Positions 42,378 through 52,222 of a stretch of DNA of 64,000 nt are shown here, in pieces. Origin of the DNA: CAMREV01 sp051650525 (GTDB taxonomy: Bacteria; Bacillota_I; Bacilli_A; Mycoplasmatales; Mycoplasmoidaceae). Position 1 is the stretch's first letter. Each line of letters begins with the position of its first letter. The notes under the pieces were generated by a model that saw nothing but the letters and a program-made list of their open reading frames with translations, did not search any database and had not been told where the DNA came from. Position numbers and translations under genes: made by a program. The DNA lies in NCBI GenBank assembly GCA_051650525.1, contig JBOFJE010000012.1, positions 167,802-231,801 of the forward strand, in the 5' to 3' direction.

Positions 42378-43475
42378 CTATATTATTTCTAAAATATAAT
42401 TTGCTAATTCTTCTGATGTTCTTGGTTCACATTTATATAAATAACTATATTTATCATTCATTTTTATAAGCTTATCAATAAAATCTATCACTTTTGGTTT
42501 TTGGATTTTTGTGTTTTCATAAATCTTAGAATTTCTAAAAATATTGTATGGAGACCCAGAAAGGATTATTTTCCCATTATCAATAAAAATAACATTATCA
42601 GCACATTCTAATACTTCATCCATAGAATGGGTTATTATAATTAATGTTTTACCATTTTTCTTTTCTTCTTTTATTATTGATAACATTTCTTTAACACCTT
42701 GAGGATCTAATCCAGCTGTTGGTTCATCAAAGATAAGTATTTTTGGTTCAATTGCAAGAATTCCTGCAATCGCAATTCTTCTTTTCTGTCCTCCAGATAA
42801 TCCAAAAGGAGAATTATACAAAAGTGACTCTGGCAATCCTAATTTTTTTAAATAGTACAGGGCCATTTCTTCGATAATTCTTTCCAAAGATATTATTTCA
42901 AAATAAATTTTTGAAATACACATTTTATTTTTATATTTGTATTTTATTTTTGCATTTTTTCTTTTAAATTTTACATTATTTAAATTAAAATTCTCAATAA
43001 AATCATTAAATTTAATATCATTCTTCTTCAAAAAGTGATCTATTATATTGGGATTTTTATTTATTTCATTGACTAATTTAGAAAAATTTTTTTCTTGAAA
43101 TGCTTTTTTGTGTAATCCATAAGTTATTGGTCCAAACATTATTTCATTTCTAACAGTATCTTTAAATATTTGATATTCTGGATATTGAAAAACTATGCTT
43201 ATAAATTTTCTTAATATTTTGATATCAGCAATCTTTTTCCTTTTTCCTTCAATTCTAAAATTTCCAACTTTTATGTCTCCCATTTTTGATTTTAATAATC
43301 CATTAAGATGCTGCACAAGAGTGGTTTTGCCAGAACCTGAATTACCAATAATATAATGAATTTTTCCTTCCTCAAAAGAATATGATAAATTATCAATTGC
43401 TTTTTTTTCAAAGGTAGTTTTTTCATTAAATATATAAGTTAAATTTTTTATGTCAATTATTATTTTATTCTGCAT
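42378..43475 (-). CDS. ecfA2: ECF transporter ATPase EcfA2
   Basis: ABC ATPase of the ECF module, 365 residues. Walker A GNSGSGKTTLVQHL (about residue 44), Q-loop VFQYPEYQIF, signature FGLSGGQKRRIAIAGIL, Walker B ILIFDEPTAGLDPQG and H-loop ITHSMDEVLE. Between the Q-loop and signature is an insert of about 65 residues (NEINKNPNIIDHFLKKNDIK and following basic stretch) that ordinary EcfA2 lacks; mycoplasma homologues have a comparable insertion. The start overlaps the ecfA1 end by 16 bases. Confidence 0.92.
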   Translation of the reverse strand: MQNKIIIDIKNLTYIFNEKTTFEKKAIDNLSYSFEEGKIHYIIGNSGSGKTTLVQHLNGLLKSKMGDIKVGNFRIEGKRKKIADIKILRKFISIVFQYPEYQIFKDTVRNEIMFGPITYGLHKKAFQEKNFSKLVNEINKNPNIIDHFLKKNDIKFNDFIENFNLNNVKFKRKNAKIKYKYKNKMCISKIYFEIISLERIIEEMALYYLKKLGLPESLLYNSPFGLSGGQKRRIAIAGILAIEPKILIFDEPTAGLDPQGVKEMLSIIKEEKKNGKTLIIITHSMDEVLECADNVIFIDNGKIILSGSPYNIFRNSKIYENTKIQKPKVIDFIDKLIKMNDKYSYLYKCEPRTSEELANYILEII

Positions 43476-44287
43476 AACTGTTCCAATAAATCTTTTTCAT
43501 GTAATGATAAATTAATATTTTTATTTTTTTCATTAATAAAATTAGACAATCCCAAAATAAAGGGGAAACTCAAAGATAATTTTTCTAATTTTTCTCTATT
43601 GGTAAAAATATCTTTGGAATTTCCTTCCTCCACCAATTTACCATTTTCAAAAATAATAATTCTATCAGCTAAAAGTATTTCTTCCATATCATGAGTAATA
43701 GAAATTATTGTTTTATTTTCTTGTTTACACAAATCAAACATTATTCTTTTTATCTCGCTTTTCCCTTTGGGGTCTAACATAGATGTGGATTCATCAAATA
43801 TAATAACATTAGAATTTATTGCTAATGCAGAAGCTATGGCAACTAACTGTTTTTGTCCACCAGATAACTGCTGACAATTACATTCTAAAAATTTTTCGAT
43901 ATTAAGTTTCTTCGAAATATTATTTATAATCTCTTTTATCTTTAAACGATCATAATTTCTATTTTCCAACCCAAAGGCTATATCATCCTCAACAGTTAGT
44001 CCAATAAATTGACTGTCAGGATTTTGAAAGATAATACTTATGTTATCTCTCAAATATTTGATATTTTTGGAATCAACTCTAATACCGAATATATCAATTG
44101 TACCTATAGAAGGTTCTAAAAGACCCATAAGTATCTTTGAAATGGTAGATTTACCAGAACCATTATGTCCTAAAATACAAACATATTCATTTTCATAAAT
44201 ATTAAAATTTACACCTTTTATTATTTCGTTATTGTTATTATATGAAAAATGAATATTATCTAATTTTATAACAATTTTCTTATTCAT
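43460..44287 (-). CDS. ecfA1: ECF transporter ATPase EcfA1
   Basis: ABC ATPase of the ECF module, 275 residues. Walker A GHNGSGKSTISKIL, Q-loop IFQNPDSQFIG, signature QLSGGQKQLVAIASALA, Walker B VIIFDESTSMLDPKG and H-loop ITHDMEEIL. The Walker B Glu is kept, and DEST replaces the usual DEAT. The start ATG at 44287 (MNKKIVIKLDNIHFSYN) sits behind AGGGAAG and overlaps the scpB stop; a TTG-started 7-codon extension is less likely. It precedes ecfA2 and ecfT in the normal order. Confidence 0.92.
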   Translation of the reverse strand: MNKKIVIKLDNIHFSYNNNNEIIKGVNFNIYENEYVCILGHNGSGKSTISKILMGLLEPSIGTIDIFGIRVDSKNIKYLRDNISIIFQNPDSQFIGLTVEDDIAFGLENRNYDRLKIKEIINNISKKLNIEKFLECNCQQLSGGQKQLVAIASALAINSNVIIFDESTSMLDPKGKSEIKRIMFDLCKQENKTIISITHDMEEILLADRIIIFENGKLVEEGNSKDIFTNREKLEKLSLSFPFILGLSNFINEKNKNINLSLHEKDLLEQLCRIK

Positions 44288-44846
44288 TATCTTCCCTATT
44301 AATATCAAAAAAATCTATGTCATTTTCACTATTATCAGATAATATAATTTCAGGCAAATCAGACAAAGAACTAATTCCAAAAGTATCGTAAAATAAATCA
44401 GTCACTCCATATATAAATGGTTTCCCTTGAGAATCTGATCTTCCTAAATCAGATACAAATCCTATTTCTATAAGTTTTTTAATATTTTCAGTAGGGTCTT
44501 TCCCCCTAATTTCATAAATTCTTGTTCTAGTGCATGGTGTATTATATGCAATAATAGCAAGAATTTCTAATAAAGACTTATTTAGCGGATTTTTATGAAT
44601 AACATTATCTAAATTTAATAAATCAACAATTTCAGGTTTTGTAATTAACTTATACTTGGTCCCAAATTTTTTAAGCATTAGTGCAGAATTAGGATTATCA
44701 ATATATGATTGGATGATTTCATTAATAATGGAAAATAAAGTATTTTCATTGATTCTACTTTTTAAAATCAGTTCATCCAATGTCATCCCATCATTACCAG
44801 CTAAGAATAAAAGTCCTTCGATTATTTTTTTTTTATTATTTACCAT
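44280..44846 (-). CDS. scpB: Segregation and condensation protein ScpB
   Basis: Binds SMC with ScpA in chromosome condensation. It has 188 residues: two winged-helix domains, the first with KKIIEGLLFLAGNDGMTLDE, the second with KSLLEILAIIAYNTPCTRTR, EIRGKDPTENIKKLIEIGFV and GRSDSQGKPFIYGVTDLFYD, all ScpB signatures. The C-terminus is acidic. It begins 2 bases after scpA; scpA and scpB are paired as in most Firmicutes. No smc gene is seen here. Confidence 0.94.
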   Translation of the reverse strand: MVNNKKKIIEGLLFLAGNDGMTLDELILKSRINENTLFSIINEIIQSYIDNPNSALMLKKFGTKYKLITKPEIVDLLNLDNVIHKNPLNKSLLEILAIIAYNTPCTRTRIYEIRGKDPTENIKKLIEIGFVSDLGRSDSQGKPFIYGVTDLFYDTFGISSLSDLPEIILSDNSENDIDFFDINREDNE

Positions 44847-44848
44847 TT

Positions 44849-45655
44849 TTATTCCTCCCCTTCTAAATTTGATTTTTCAAAAAGAATATTAATAGAAATG
44901 ATATCATCTTCGTCTTGTTCTAAATTAATCAATCCATTTCTAGTTAATACTAGTATAACAAGAAAACAAACAGCAAAATACTGTTTTGATAATTTTTCAT
45001 GCGGAACTGATAATAAAAGATCATTTAAACTTATTTTTGAAAATTTATAATTTTTTAATATTATTAAGACATCACTAGTTATATCTTCTATTGATAATTC
45101 TTTAATTTCTATACTAACAGCTTTCTGAATTTTCTCTCTATTATTAATATTTTTATAAACATCTTGAATTGCAATTAGAAGTTTTTCAGGAGAAATAAAA
45201 TCAGGAATTCTTTCAATAGTTTTTTCTTCTTGATAGAATTTTTTTAACTCATTCTCTTTTCCTATCATTAATTTTCTTTCATTCATCTTAGTTTCAAAAA
45301 ATGGAATAATATTTTTTATTTTTTTATACATTAAAATTTTTTGAATAAATTTATCTCTTTCAATATCTAATTCAATATTTTTCTTATTGGTATAAACTGG
45401 AATAATTTTTTTAGATTTTAATTCAATCATATATGTCATAATTAAAAGATTTTCAGTTATAAAATCAATAGACATATCATTAATATATTTATGCACATAA
45501 TTACTAAATGCAATCGAAATATCAAGAACATCTATATCTAAAATATTTTTTTTTTTTTCGACAATTAATTGATAAAGAAAATTTATTGGTCCGTTGAAAT
45601 CATCAATTTTTACTATAAATTCTCTTGCATCTGATATACTTTTATTTTTCTGCAT
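44849..45655 (-). CDS. scpA: Segregation and condensation protein ScpA
   Basis: The kleisin subunit bridging SMC heads, 268 residues. The N-terminal IDDFNGPINFLYQLIVEKKK and ILDIDVLDISIAFSNYVHKY match ScpA, as does ITENLLIMTYMIELKSKKII. The middle is a variable charged linker and the C-terminal winged helix (KFSKISLNDLLLS, AVCFLVILVLTRNGLINL) follows. It is adjacent to scpB, and its ATG abuts the stop of the upstream acyltransferase gene. Confidence 0.92.
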   Translation of the reverse strand: MQKNKSISDAREFIVKIDDFNGPINFLYQLIVEKKKNILDIDVLDISIAFSNYVHKYINDMSIDFITENLLIMTYMIELKSKKIIPVYTNKKNIELDIERDKFIQKILMYKKIKNIIPFFETKMNERKLMIGKENELKKFYQEEKTIERIPDFISPEKLLIAIQDVYKNINNREKIQKAVSIEIKELSIEDITSDVLIILKNYKFSKISLNDLLLSVPHEKLSKQYFAVCFLVILVLTRNGLINLEQDEDDIISINILFEKSNLEGEE

Positions 45656-46459
45656 TTATTTTTCCCGATAATACTTTTTAATTATATTTTTATTATCCAA
45701 ATTATCAATCTCTTTATATTTATTATTTATTTGTAAATTAATTTTTTCCATTAAAAATTCTCTTTTGATATTAATAAAATCTTTAGGTTTAATCTGAGGC
45801 AAAAACTCAACTGTGATTTTTTTATATCTATAATTTGGTCTCTTTTCTTTTTCAAGCTGACATAAATTTGTTCCATGAATAACAACAGGTATAATTGGGA
45901 CCATAGCTTTATAAGCTGGCTCAAGAACTGCAGATTTCATCTCTCCAATTAAATTATCTTTAATTCTAGTTCCTTCTGGAAAAACAATTACAGAATTTTC
46001 TAATAATTTTTTTTTTGCCTCATTGAAAACATTCAAGATGTCTCTTGGATTTAATCTATCAATAAAAATACTATCAATTAACCTTGACAATGATGAAGCA
46101 TACTTCATATCCTTCACTTCGTGTTTTGCAATAAAATTAAAAAAAGGGTAACCTTTTAGTTCAAATAAAATTTTTATTAATATGATTGAATCAAAATTTG
46201 ATTTATGATTTGATGCAAATAATACCGGTCTTTTTGGAATATTTTCAATTCCCTTTGCATCGATAGAAATATTAAATAATTTGATAGCATTATAAGAAGT
46301 TTTATAGGCTAACTCATACCTTTCTACTTTAGTAAAAATAAGAGGATTATTTTCATATTCTTTTACTTTATACTTTGCTGCCCTTAAATGCCTTAATATT
46401 GTTAAAGCTCGAAAAATTCATGCAATTCTATTTATAATTGTTATAACTATTTTTTTCAT
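45656..46459 (-). CDS. plsC: 1-acyl-glycerol-3-phosphate acyltransferase (PlsC family)
   Basis: Adds the second acyl chain in phosphatidic acid synthesis at the membrane. It has 267 residues with one TGA Trp. Acyltransferase block I is FASNHKSNFDSIIL (the NHxSxxD box), block III IVFPEGTRIKDN, and block IV region VPIIPVVIHGTN. A hydrophobic/basic N-terminus anchors it. The frame-track alternative GTG at 46117 would remove block I, so the ATG at 46459 is correct. It heads the run plsC-scpA-scpB-ecfA1-ecfA2-ecfT-truA, all spaced by only a few bases. Confidence 0.9.
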
Positions 46460-46480
46460 ATTATTATTATATATAATCAA

Positions 46481-46516
46481 AAAAAAATATAACTACATTT
46501 ATAGTTATATTTTTTT
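46481..46516 (-). terminator. Strong intrinsic terminator
   Basis: A 15-base stem AAAAAAATATAACTA / TAGTTATATTTTTTT with a 6-base loop, followed on minus by a T-run. It lies 22 bases after the stop of the acidic repeat gene and upstream of plsC. Confidence 0.8.
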
Positions 46517-46538
46517 AATTGCAACAAATTGTTGAATT

Positions 46539-47051
46539 TTATTCAGATTTTTCAGAAGATTCAATTGATATATCATTTTGTTTTCTCAATTTTTTTAATT
46601 CTTCAGTCTTTTCTCTAATCATTCTAATTCTATTTTGTATTTCTATAAAAATTTCTTCATTTGGTTCAACTGAACTATCTCCATAAGAAAAATCTGAATC
46701 AGATGAAGAATATGAATTATTATTATCGTATGAATAATCTGTGTTTGAAGATAATGAAGTGTCTTCATTAAAATTTTTATCTGATTCATCTCCAGAACTA
46801 GAAAGTTCTGATTCTTCATCTCTATTTTCTGATTCTTCATCTCTATTTTCTGATTCTTCATCTCTATTTTCTGATTCTTCATCTCTATTTTCTGATTCTT
46901 CATCTCTATTTTCTGATTCTTCAGAATCCATGTCCAAAAGACTTTCTACTCCTTCATCAGCTGAAATATCAAAATCTTTATTTTCTAAATCATCAAAATC
47001 ATTATTTTCTTTTCCTTTAAAAAAAGATTTTATTTTATTAAAAAAACCCAT
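46539..47051 (-). CDS. Acidic protein with EESENRD heptapeptide repeats
   Basis: A 170-residue protein with a very acidic composition. It starts with MGFFNKIKSFFKGKE, an amphipathic basic helix that may touch the membrane. At about residues 44-80 are five tandem EESENRD units, then a Ser/Asp/Tyr-rich disordered segment (SSSGDESD, YSYDNNNSYSSSDS). The C-terminal 40 residues form a charged helix (FIEIQNRIRMIREKTEELKK). No known family. The gene has its own likely promoter (TATAAT at 47093-47098) and a strong terminator, so it is an independent unit. The layout (helix, acidic repeat, coiled tail) suits a scaffold or cytoskeletal protein. Confidence 0.75.
   Translation of the reverse strand: MGFFNKIKSFFKGKENNDFDDLENKDFDISADEGVESLLDMDSEESENRDEESENRDEESENRDEESENRDEESENRDEESELSSSGDESDKNFNEDTSLSSNTDYSYDNNNSYSSSDSDFSYGDSSVEPNEEIFIEIQNRIRMIREKTEELKKLRKQNDISIESSEKSE
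46807..46911 (-). repeat. Five identical 21-bp tandem repeats
   Basis: The 21-base unit TCTGATTCTTCATCTCTATTT begins at 46807, 46828, 46849, 46870 and 46891, with a partial copy at 46912. The copies are identical at the DNA level, which points to recent slippage expansion. Each adds seven residues without changing frame. Confidence 0.92.
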
Positions 47052-47092
47052 ATTTTCCCCTTGTCCTAAGTACTAAATAAATATACATAAAT

Positions 47093-47098
47093 ATTATA
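47093..47098 (-). promoter_or_regulatory. Possible -10 box for the acidic repeat gene
   Basis: A perfect TATAAT on the minus strand 42 bases before the start codon, in a 117-base AT-rich gap. No -35 element is convincing. AAGGGG precedes the ATG. Confidence 0.35.
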
Positions 47099-47168
47099 AT
47101 ACTTTTTTTATAAAAATAAATAGATAAAAATAAATAATATTATTAAATACAATAATTTATAATAACTA

Positions 47169-47573
47169 TTAATTATTCAAATATTTTTTAATCTTATCAA
47201 TGTCATTCACTTTTTTCTTTTTAACACTAAATAATAATCCCACATTTTTTGCATATTTTGGAATTATATGCATATGGAAATGAAAAATTTTCTGCCCTGC
47301 AATCGATTCTTGATTTGAAAGATAATTAATGCCTCAATTATTTAATTTAGATTCATATATTTTTCTTGATATTTTTTTTGTTAATAAAATAAGATCTGAT
47401 AAATACTCATCCTGGCATTCAGTTAAATTTATAAAGTGTTTTTTTGGGATAACTAATATATGACCGTCAGAAACAGGATTATTATCTAAAAAAGCCATAG
47501 ATTTATCTGTTTCATCAATTATACTAGCATCTATATCCTTATTTGCTATTTTACAAAACAAACAATTTTCCAT
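47169..47573 (-). CDS. HIT-family nucleotide hydrolase/transferase
   Basis: HIT proteins hydrolyse nucleoside phosphoramidates or dinucleotides. It has 134 residues with one TGA Trp at 47334. Zinc-like start ENCLFCKIANKDIDASIIDE, then DGHILVIPKKHFINL and the catalytic triad FHFHMHIIPKY. Family size is normal. The gene follows the 239-aa unknown by 8 bases at the end of the suf run, but the functional link is unclear. Confidence 0.9.
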
Positions 47574-47581
47574 AATTTTTC

Positions 47582-48301
47582 CTATCTCATATTTTGGTAT
47601 TTAATATTATTCAATAAAAATATTTTTTCTGATTCAATTAATCTTTGGATCATTTTATCAATTACTTCAGTATTTTCTCTTAAAAATTCTAATGGAAAAT
47701 TCTTAATTTTATTTAAAACTTTCATTTTTCTTTTTAATGATTCTAGTAATATTAAATATTCATCATTTTCATTACAAATTTTATTTCTTAAAAGATAATT
47801 TAATTCTTTTTGGGAATAAATTATCTTATCAGTAGATATATTTAAATTTTCATTTTTAGTATTTAAAGATAAAAAATCCTCTCCATAAAGATTCTTAAAT
47901 ATTTTTAATCTTGATTCTTGATCATTAATATTACTATTTTTAGAAATTGAATCATATAAATTGGATAAATCACTATTTATATGATCTTCTTTTATCCTTT
48001 CAATTTTAGACTTATTTAAATTAATTTCTTCTTTTTTAAACAAAATAATTTTATTTTTGACAAAATCTCTTATATTATCAGTATTAATTTTTAAACCTTC
48101 ATTATTTTTAAAAACAACATCTTTAAATAATTTATCAATATCTTTTTCTAAATTTAATTCTGGAGATGAGGGATTAATTAAAGAATTGTTTTTATATATT
48201 TTAGAAATTTTAATTAAACTATTATCAATTGTTTCATCTAAAACATTGCTTTTTAAATTAACTGGAAATAAATCAAGTGATAACTTATTTTTTTTGTTCA
48301 T
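47582..48301 (-). CDS. Unknown helical protein linked to the suf operon
   Basis: A 239-residue, Lys/Asn/Ile/Leu-rich protein starting MNKKNKLSLDLFPVNL. It has no Cys-rich or enzymatic motif, no membrane segment and only one or two Cys. Helices dominate the second half (SQKELNYLLRNKICNENDEY, LLESLKRKMKVLNKIKNFPL). The ATG at 48301 lies 17 bases inside the sufB end, so translation is coupled to sufB. I do not recognise it, and position alone does not show a role in Fe-S assembly. Confidence 0.7.
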   Translation of the reverse strand: MNKKNKLSLDLFPVNLKSNVLDETIDNSLIKISKIYKNNSLINPSSPELNLEKDIDKLFKDVVFKNNEGLKINTDNIRDFVKNKIILFKKEEINLNKSKIERIKEDHINSDLSNLYDSISKNSNINDQESRLKIFKNLYGEDFLSLNTKNENLNISTDKIIYSQKELNYLLRNKICNENDEYLILLESLKRKMKVLNKIKNFPLEFLRENTEVIDKMIQRLIESEKIFLLNNIKYQNMR

Positions 48302-49685
48302 AATAATTTATGATATCATTTTTTCTTGTGTCTATATCTTGTTTTAATAAATAATTAAATTCTAAGGCATATTCCATTGGTAATTCATCATTAAAATTGT
48401 TGGCAAATCCCAAAATTAATAACTTTTCTGCCTCATCTTTGCTAATTCCTTTAAATAATAAATACTCGAGTTTATCAGGATTAATTGTTGAAATTGTAGC
48501 CTCGTGATCAATGTACGATGTATTATTATTCACAATTTCTCTTGGGATTGCATTAGATATTGACAATCTATCAACTAATAAACTATCGCATTGAACATAT
48601 GAATGAGAATTCAAGGCAGATTTCTTAATATCCACTAATCCTCTAAAAGTATTTTTCCCATTTTTCATACTAATAGATTTTGAAATAATTCTAGATTTTG
48701 TATTATTCCCGATATGAATCATTTTAGCACCTGTATCTTGCTGAACCCCATTAGAAGCAACTGCAATTGAAATATAGTCGGATTTGGAATTATCCCCTTT
48801 TAAAATACTACATGGATATTTCATATTTATTTTCGAACCTATATTTCCATCAATTCATAGCATAGTGCCATTCTCTTCTACTCTGGCTCTTTTTGTTACA
48901 AGATTTAAAACATTTTTTGACCAATTTTGAATAGTAGTATATTTAACTAAAGAATTTTTTCCAACAAAAACTTCTACTACTGCTGCATGAATATTACCTT
49001 CTCTATTAATAGAAGCTGTGCAGCCTTCAATGTAATTTATATTTGCATTTTCTTCAGCAATAATTAATGTTCTTTCGAATTGTCCCAAACCCTTTTGATT
49101 TATTCTAAAATATGATTGCAATGGTTTATTTAAAACAACACCATCGGGTACATAGATAAATGTCCCTCCTGACCAAACAGCAGTATTTAATGCAGCATAT
49201 TTATTATCAGTATAGCTAACTAATTTACCAAAATAATTTTTAACTATTTCAGGATGAGTTATCATTGCTTTTTCTATATTTGAAAAAATTACCTTTTTTT
49301 TCATTAGTTCGTCAGAAATATTCTTATATATGGTTTCAGAATCAAACTGACTAGATGACCCATCAAGAAAAACTTTCTCTGCTTCTATAATCCCGATTTT
49401 ATTGAATGTATCTCTAATTTCTTTATCAACATAATCTCAATTATTTTCAACAGTCTTACTTGAAGAACTATAATATTTATAATCATCAAAGTTGATAAAA
49501 TTTAAATCTGGGCCGAAATTTGGTTGTTTTAAAATAAAAAAATATTTTAGTGCCGACAGACGAATTTGAAGCATCCAGTCTGGTTCATTTTTTATTTTTG
49601 AAATTTTTCTTACAAGTTCTTCTGATAATTTGTCACCCAAAGAAATAATTATTTTACTTTTTGTATTAAAATCATATTTTTTCAT
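48285..49685 (-). CDS. sufB: Fe-S cluster assembly scaffold SufB
   Basis: Main scaffold subunit of SufBCD, 466 residues, with TGA Trp codons at 49437 and 48855. Motifs: PDWMLQIRLSALKYF, HPEIVKNYFGKLVSYTDNKY, FIYVPDGVVLNKPLQSYFRI, the EGCTAS Cys, and the C-terminal SLLVDRLSISNAIP and DHEATISTINPDKLEYLLF. The ATG at 49685 follows AAGGG. Order on minus is sufC-sufD-sufS-sufB; sufU is not between sufS and sufB as is usual in Firmicutes. Confidence 0.95.
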
Positions 49686-49697
49686 ATTTTACCCTTA

Positions 49698-50906
49698 TTA
49701 AAAAAGACCTTTTAATTCATCACCTCTTCTATATTTTTTCAAAACTAAAATTAAATAATCAATATCATCTTTCTCTGTGTATACATGCATAGATATTCTT
49801 ATTACATCATTAACCATAATATTTTCATAAATCAATTTTGCGCAAGAAAGACCTGATCTAACAATAATATTATTATTATTTAGATAGTGTGCAAAATCCT
49901 GACCAGATACATTTTTGTATGTAAAAATTATGATGGAACTTTTTACCTTTGGATTATGAACCGTATAATTATCTAGTTTTAGAATTTCTTTCTCTAAGTA
50001 AAATTTAAGATTATAAATCTTTTCTTCTTCTTTTTCTAAATCAATACTTTCATAATATTTAAGTGCAGAATGTCATCCATATATTCCTTCGATATTTAAA
50101 GTTCCTGGTTCAAATTTTCCAATTGAAGGCAATGTTGTATAAGAATATTTAGATATGGACGAATTCATTCCACCACCTAAAAGTGTAACTTCTAATTTCT
50201 TTAGTCCGTTATTAGATATATATAACATTCCTATCCCCGTAGGTCCTAACATTTTATGAGCAGAACAGATTAAAAAATCTATATTAGAATTTTTTATATC
50301 CATCTTCTTTGTTGGCAAATATTGAGTTGCATCAATACAAATAAGAGTATTAGGAAATAAATATTTAATTTTTTTTGATATTGCTTCTGCATCTATTTTA
50401 TAACCTATAATATTAGAGCAATTAGAAAAAGCCACTAATTTAGTTTTTTTTGAAATAGAATCAATAATATCATCTTCACTTATATAAATATTTTTAGATT
50501 TAATATAACTTATGGTAGCTTTAGTTTTTTTAGTTAGCCTAATGTAGGGTAAAATATTAGATGCATGCTCTAAAGTACTTATTAATATGTCTCCCCCTTC
50601 TTGAAAATAATTTTCTAATCCTAATGCAACAATATTTGATGAGGTGGTAGCTCCAGAGGTAAAAATTATATTATCGGGTTCACATCCAATATATTTTGCA
50701 ATTAATTGTTTGGTTTCAATATATTTTTTTTTAACAGAATAAGTAGCAAAAGAATCTGAATTGTGAAAATTATATGATTCACTACTTAAATATTTGATAA
50801 CAGAATTAATAACTGACAATGGTTTTAATGAAGTAGATGCAGAATCTAAATATATTAAATCTTTGTTATTTTTAAATCAAGGAAAATCATCTCTAATTTT
50901 TTTCAT
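49698..50906 (-). CDS. sufS: Cysteine desulfurase SufS
   Basis: PLP enzyme that takes sulfur from cysteine and makes alanine. It has 402 residues with TGA Trp codons. Signatures: YLDSASTSLKP at the start, FTSGATTSSNIVAL, STLEHASNILPY, CIDATQYLPTKKMDI, the PLP lysine in CSAHKMLGPTGIGMLY, and the catalytic Cys in VRSGLSCAKL (usual RTGHHCAxP). The Arg-Ser-Gly-Cys arrangement supports the SufS class. It overlaps the sufD end by 14 bases. Likely donor to SufU and to MnmA. Confidence 0.93.
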
Positions 50907-51492
50907 TTAATATACCTTTAATTTGTTCCATTATATTATTTTTTTCTTTTTTTGAATCAATTTCAACAAATATTCTTTTGAAATTTGAATCAATAAACAA
51001 TTTATTAATTAAATCCATCTTAAAACCTTTACACATTAAATAGAAAATTGTATCCTCATTAATGCAACCTATAGATAATGAATGATGAATATCAGCCATT
51101 AATTCTGATACTTCTAGAATTGGATATCCTACTATTGAAGAATCTTCTGATAATATTATTCCTCTAATATTTTGATCAATAGTGGAATTTCTGGACTGAT
51201 GAACTTTGGATATAATTTTGACATTAATATTTGATTGTTGCAAAGAAATTCCAAAGAAATTAATGTGACTGACTGAATTTTCACCTGAATGCTGAATCTC
51301 TATATTTATATTTTTTTTAATATTCCCGTAACTTATTGAAGAAATCAATAAATAAACAGAGGCATTTCTTAAAATTGTAATTTTTATATTAATATTACTA
51401 GAATTATTAATATCACAAAAAAATAATTTAACTTTTTCATCTTTTTTTATTAAAAAATCTTTTTTAAATTCATCAATATTAATATAAATCAT
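50893..51492 (-). CDS. sufD: Shortened SufD
   Basis: Partner of SufB and SufC in the assembly scaffold. It has only 199 residues, against about 420-440 in typical SufD. The beta-helix core is kept (ITILRNASVYLLISSISYGN, INFFGISLQQSNINVKIISK), then GIILSEDSSIVGYPILEVSE and LMADIHHSLSIGCINEDTIF, the region with the conserved SufD His. The whole N-terminal part seems gone. The ATG at 51492 lies 4 bases after the sufC stop; no upstream continuation exists because sufC is there. Still likely functional, since frame and motif are intact. Confidence 0.82.
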   Translation of the reverse strand: MIYINIDEFKKDFLIKKDEKVKLFFCDINNSSNINIKITILRNASVYLLISSISYGNIKKNINIEIQHSGENSVSHINFFGISLQQSNINVKIISKVHQSRNSTIDQNIRGIILSEDSSIVGYPILEVSELMADIHHSLSIGCINEDTIFYLMCKGFKMDLINKLFIDSNFKRIFVEIDSKKEKNNIMEQIKGILNEKN

Positions 51493-51496
51493 AGTG

Positions 51497-52162
51497 TTAC
51501 GAAATAATTTTTTCGATTTCCCCTTTTTTAATATATATTCTCTTATTCACATCAATTTTTTCCAAAAGAGAGTAATTATGAGTAATAATCATAATAGTTT
51601 TTTTTTGTTTTTTTAAATCTAATATTAGTTTAATCAATATTTCAGTACTAGCTTTATCAAGACCAGAATCAATTTCATCTAGTAAAATTAATTCTGATTT
51701 GATTAAAAAAAGTTGAAGGAGTTCAATTTTCTTCTTTTCTCCACCAGAAAAATTTGCATTAACATCCCTATCTAAAATACTAGGATCTAATTTTAAAATT
51801 TTTAATGATGATTCTATTATTGAATAAAAATTCTTTTCTTTTTTTCTTTGATTATCATATATTGCTTTTAAAAAATCTAGCAAATTTAATCCTTCAATTT
51901 CTTGAGATATTTGAGGAATATATCAAATTCCTAGATTAGAAATTTTATAGGTTTCCATATTATTAATTTCTACAGATTTAAATAAAATTTTTCCTGAAAT
52001 ATTATAAAGATAATGATTCATTATTGCTTTAAAAATGGAAGATTTCCCATTGCCATTTTCTCCTAAAATAGCAATACAATCTAAATCTTCCACATCAAAA
52101 TTTATATTCTTCAGAATATGCATTTGATTAACTAGAACATTTAAATTTATTATTTTTAACAT
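51497..52162 (-). CDS. sufC: Fe-S assembly ATPase SufC
   Basis: ABC-type ATPase of the SufBCD complex, 221 residues, slightly short. Walker A GENGNGKSSIFKAI, Q-loop WYIPQISQEIEG (Trp from TGA), signature NFSGGEKKKIELLQL, Walker B LILLDEIDSGLDKAS (the SufC DExDSGLD form) and H-loop ITHNYSLLEK. It is the first gene of the suf run, with a possible -10 box at 52201-52206 about 38 bases upstream. Confidence 0.93.
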
Positions 52163-52200
52163 CTATATTTATCTCTTAATTATTTTATTATGTTTCTTTC

Positions 52201-52206
52201 ATTATA
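52201..52206 (-). promoter_or_regulatory. Possible -10 box for the suf operon
   Basis: A perfect TATAAT on minus between the terminator of the previous gene and sufC. The -35 region falls in the terminator hairpin and has no clear match. Confidence 0.35.
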
Positions 52207-52222
52207 TACTATATAAAAGATA

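Noticed and set aside
46741..47076. Plus-strand Ser-rich frame opposite the acidic protein
   Set aside because: It is a shadow of the 21-bp repeats; the minus frame has the promoter, ribosome site and terminator.
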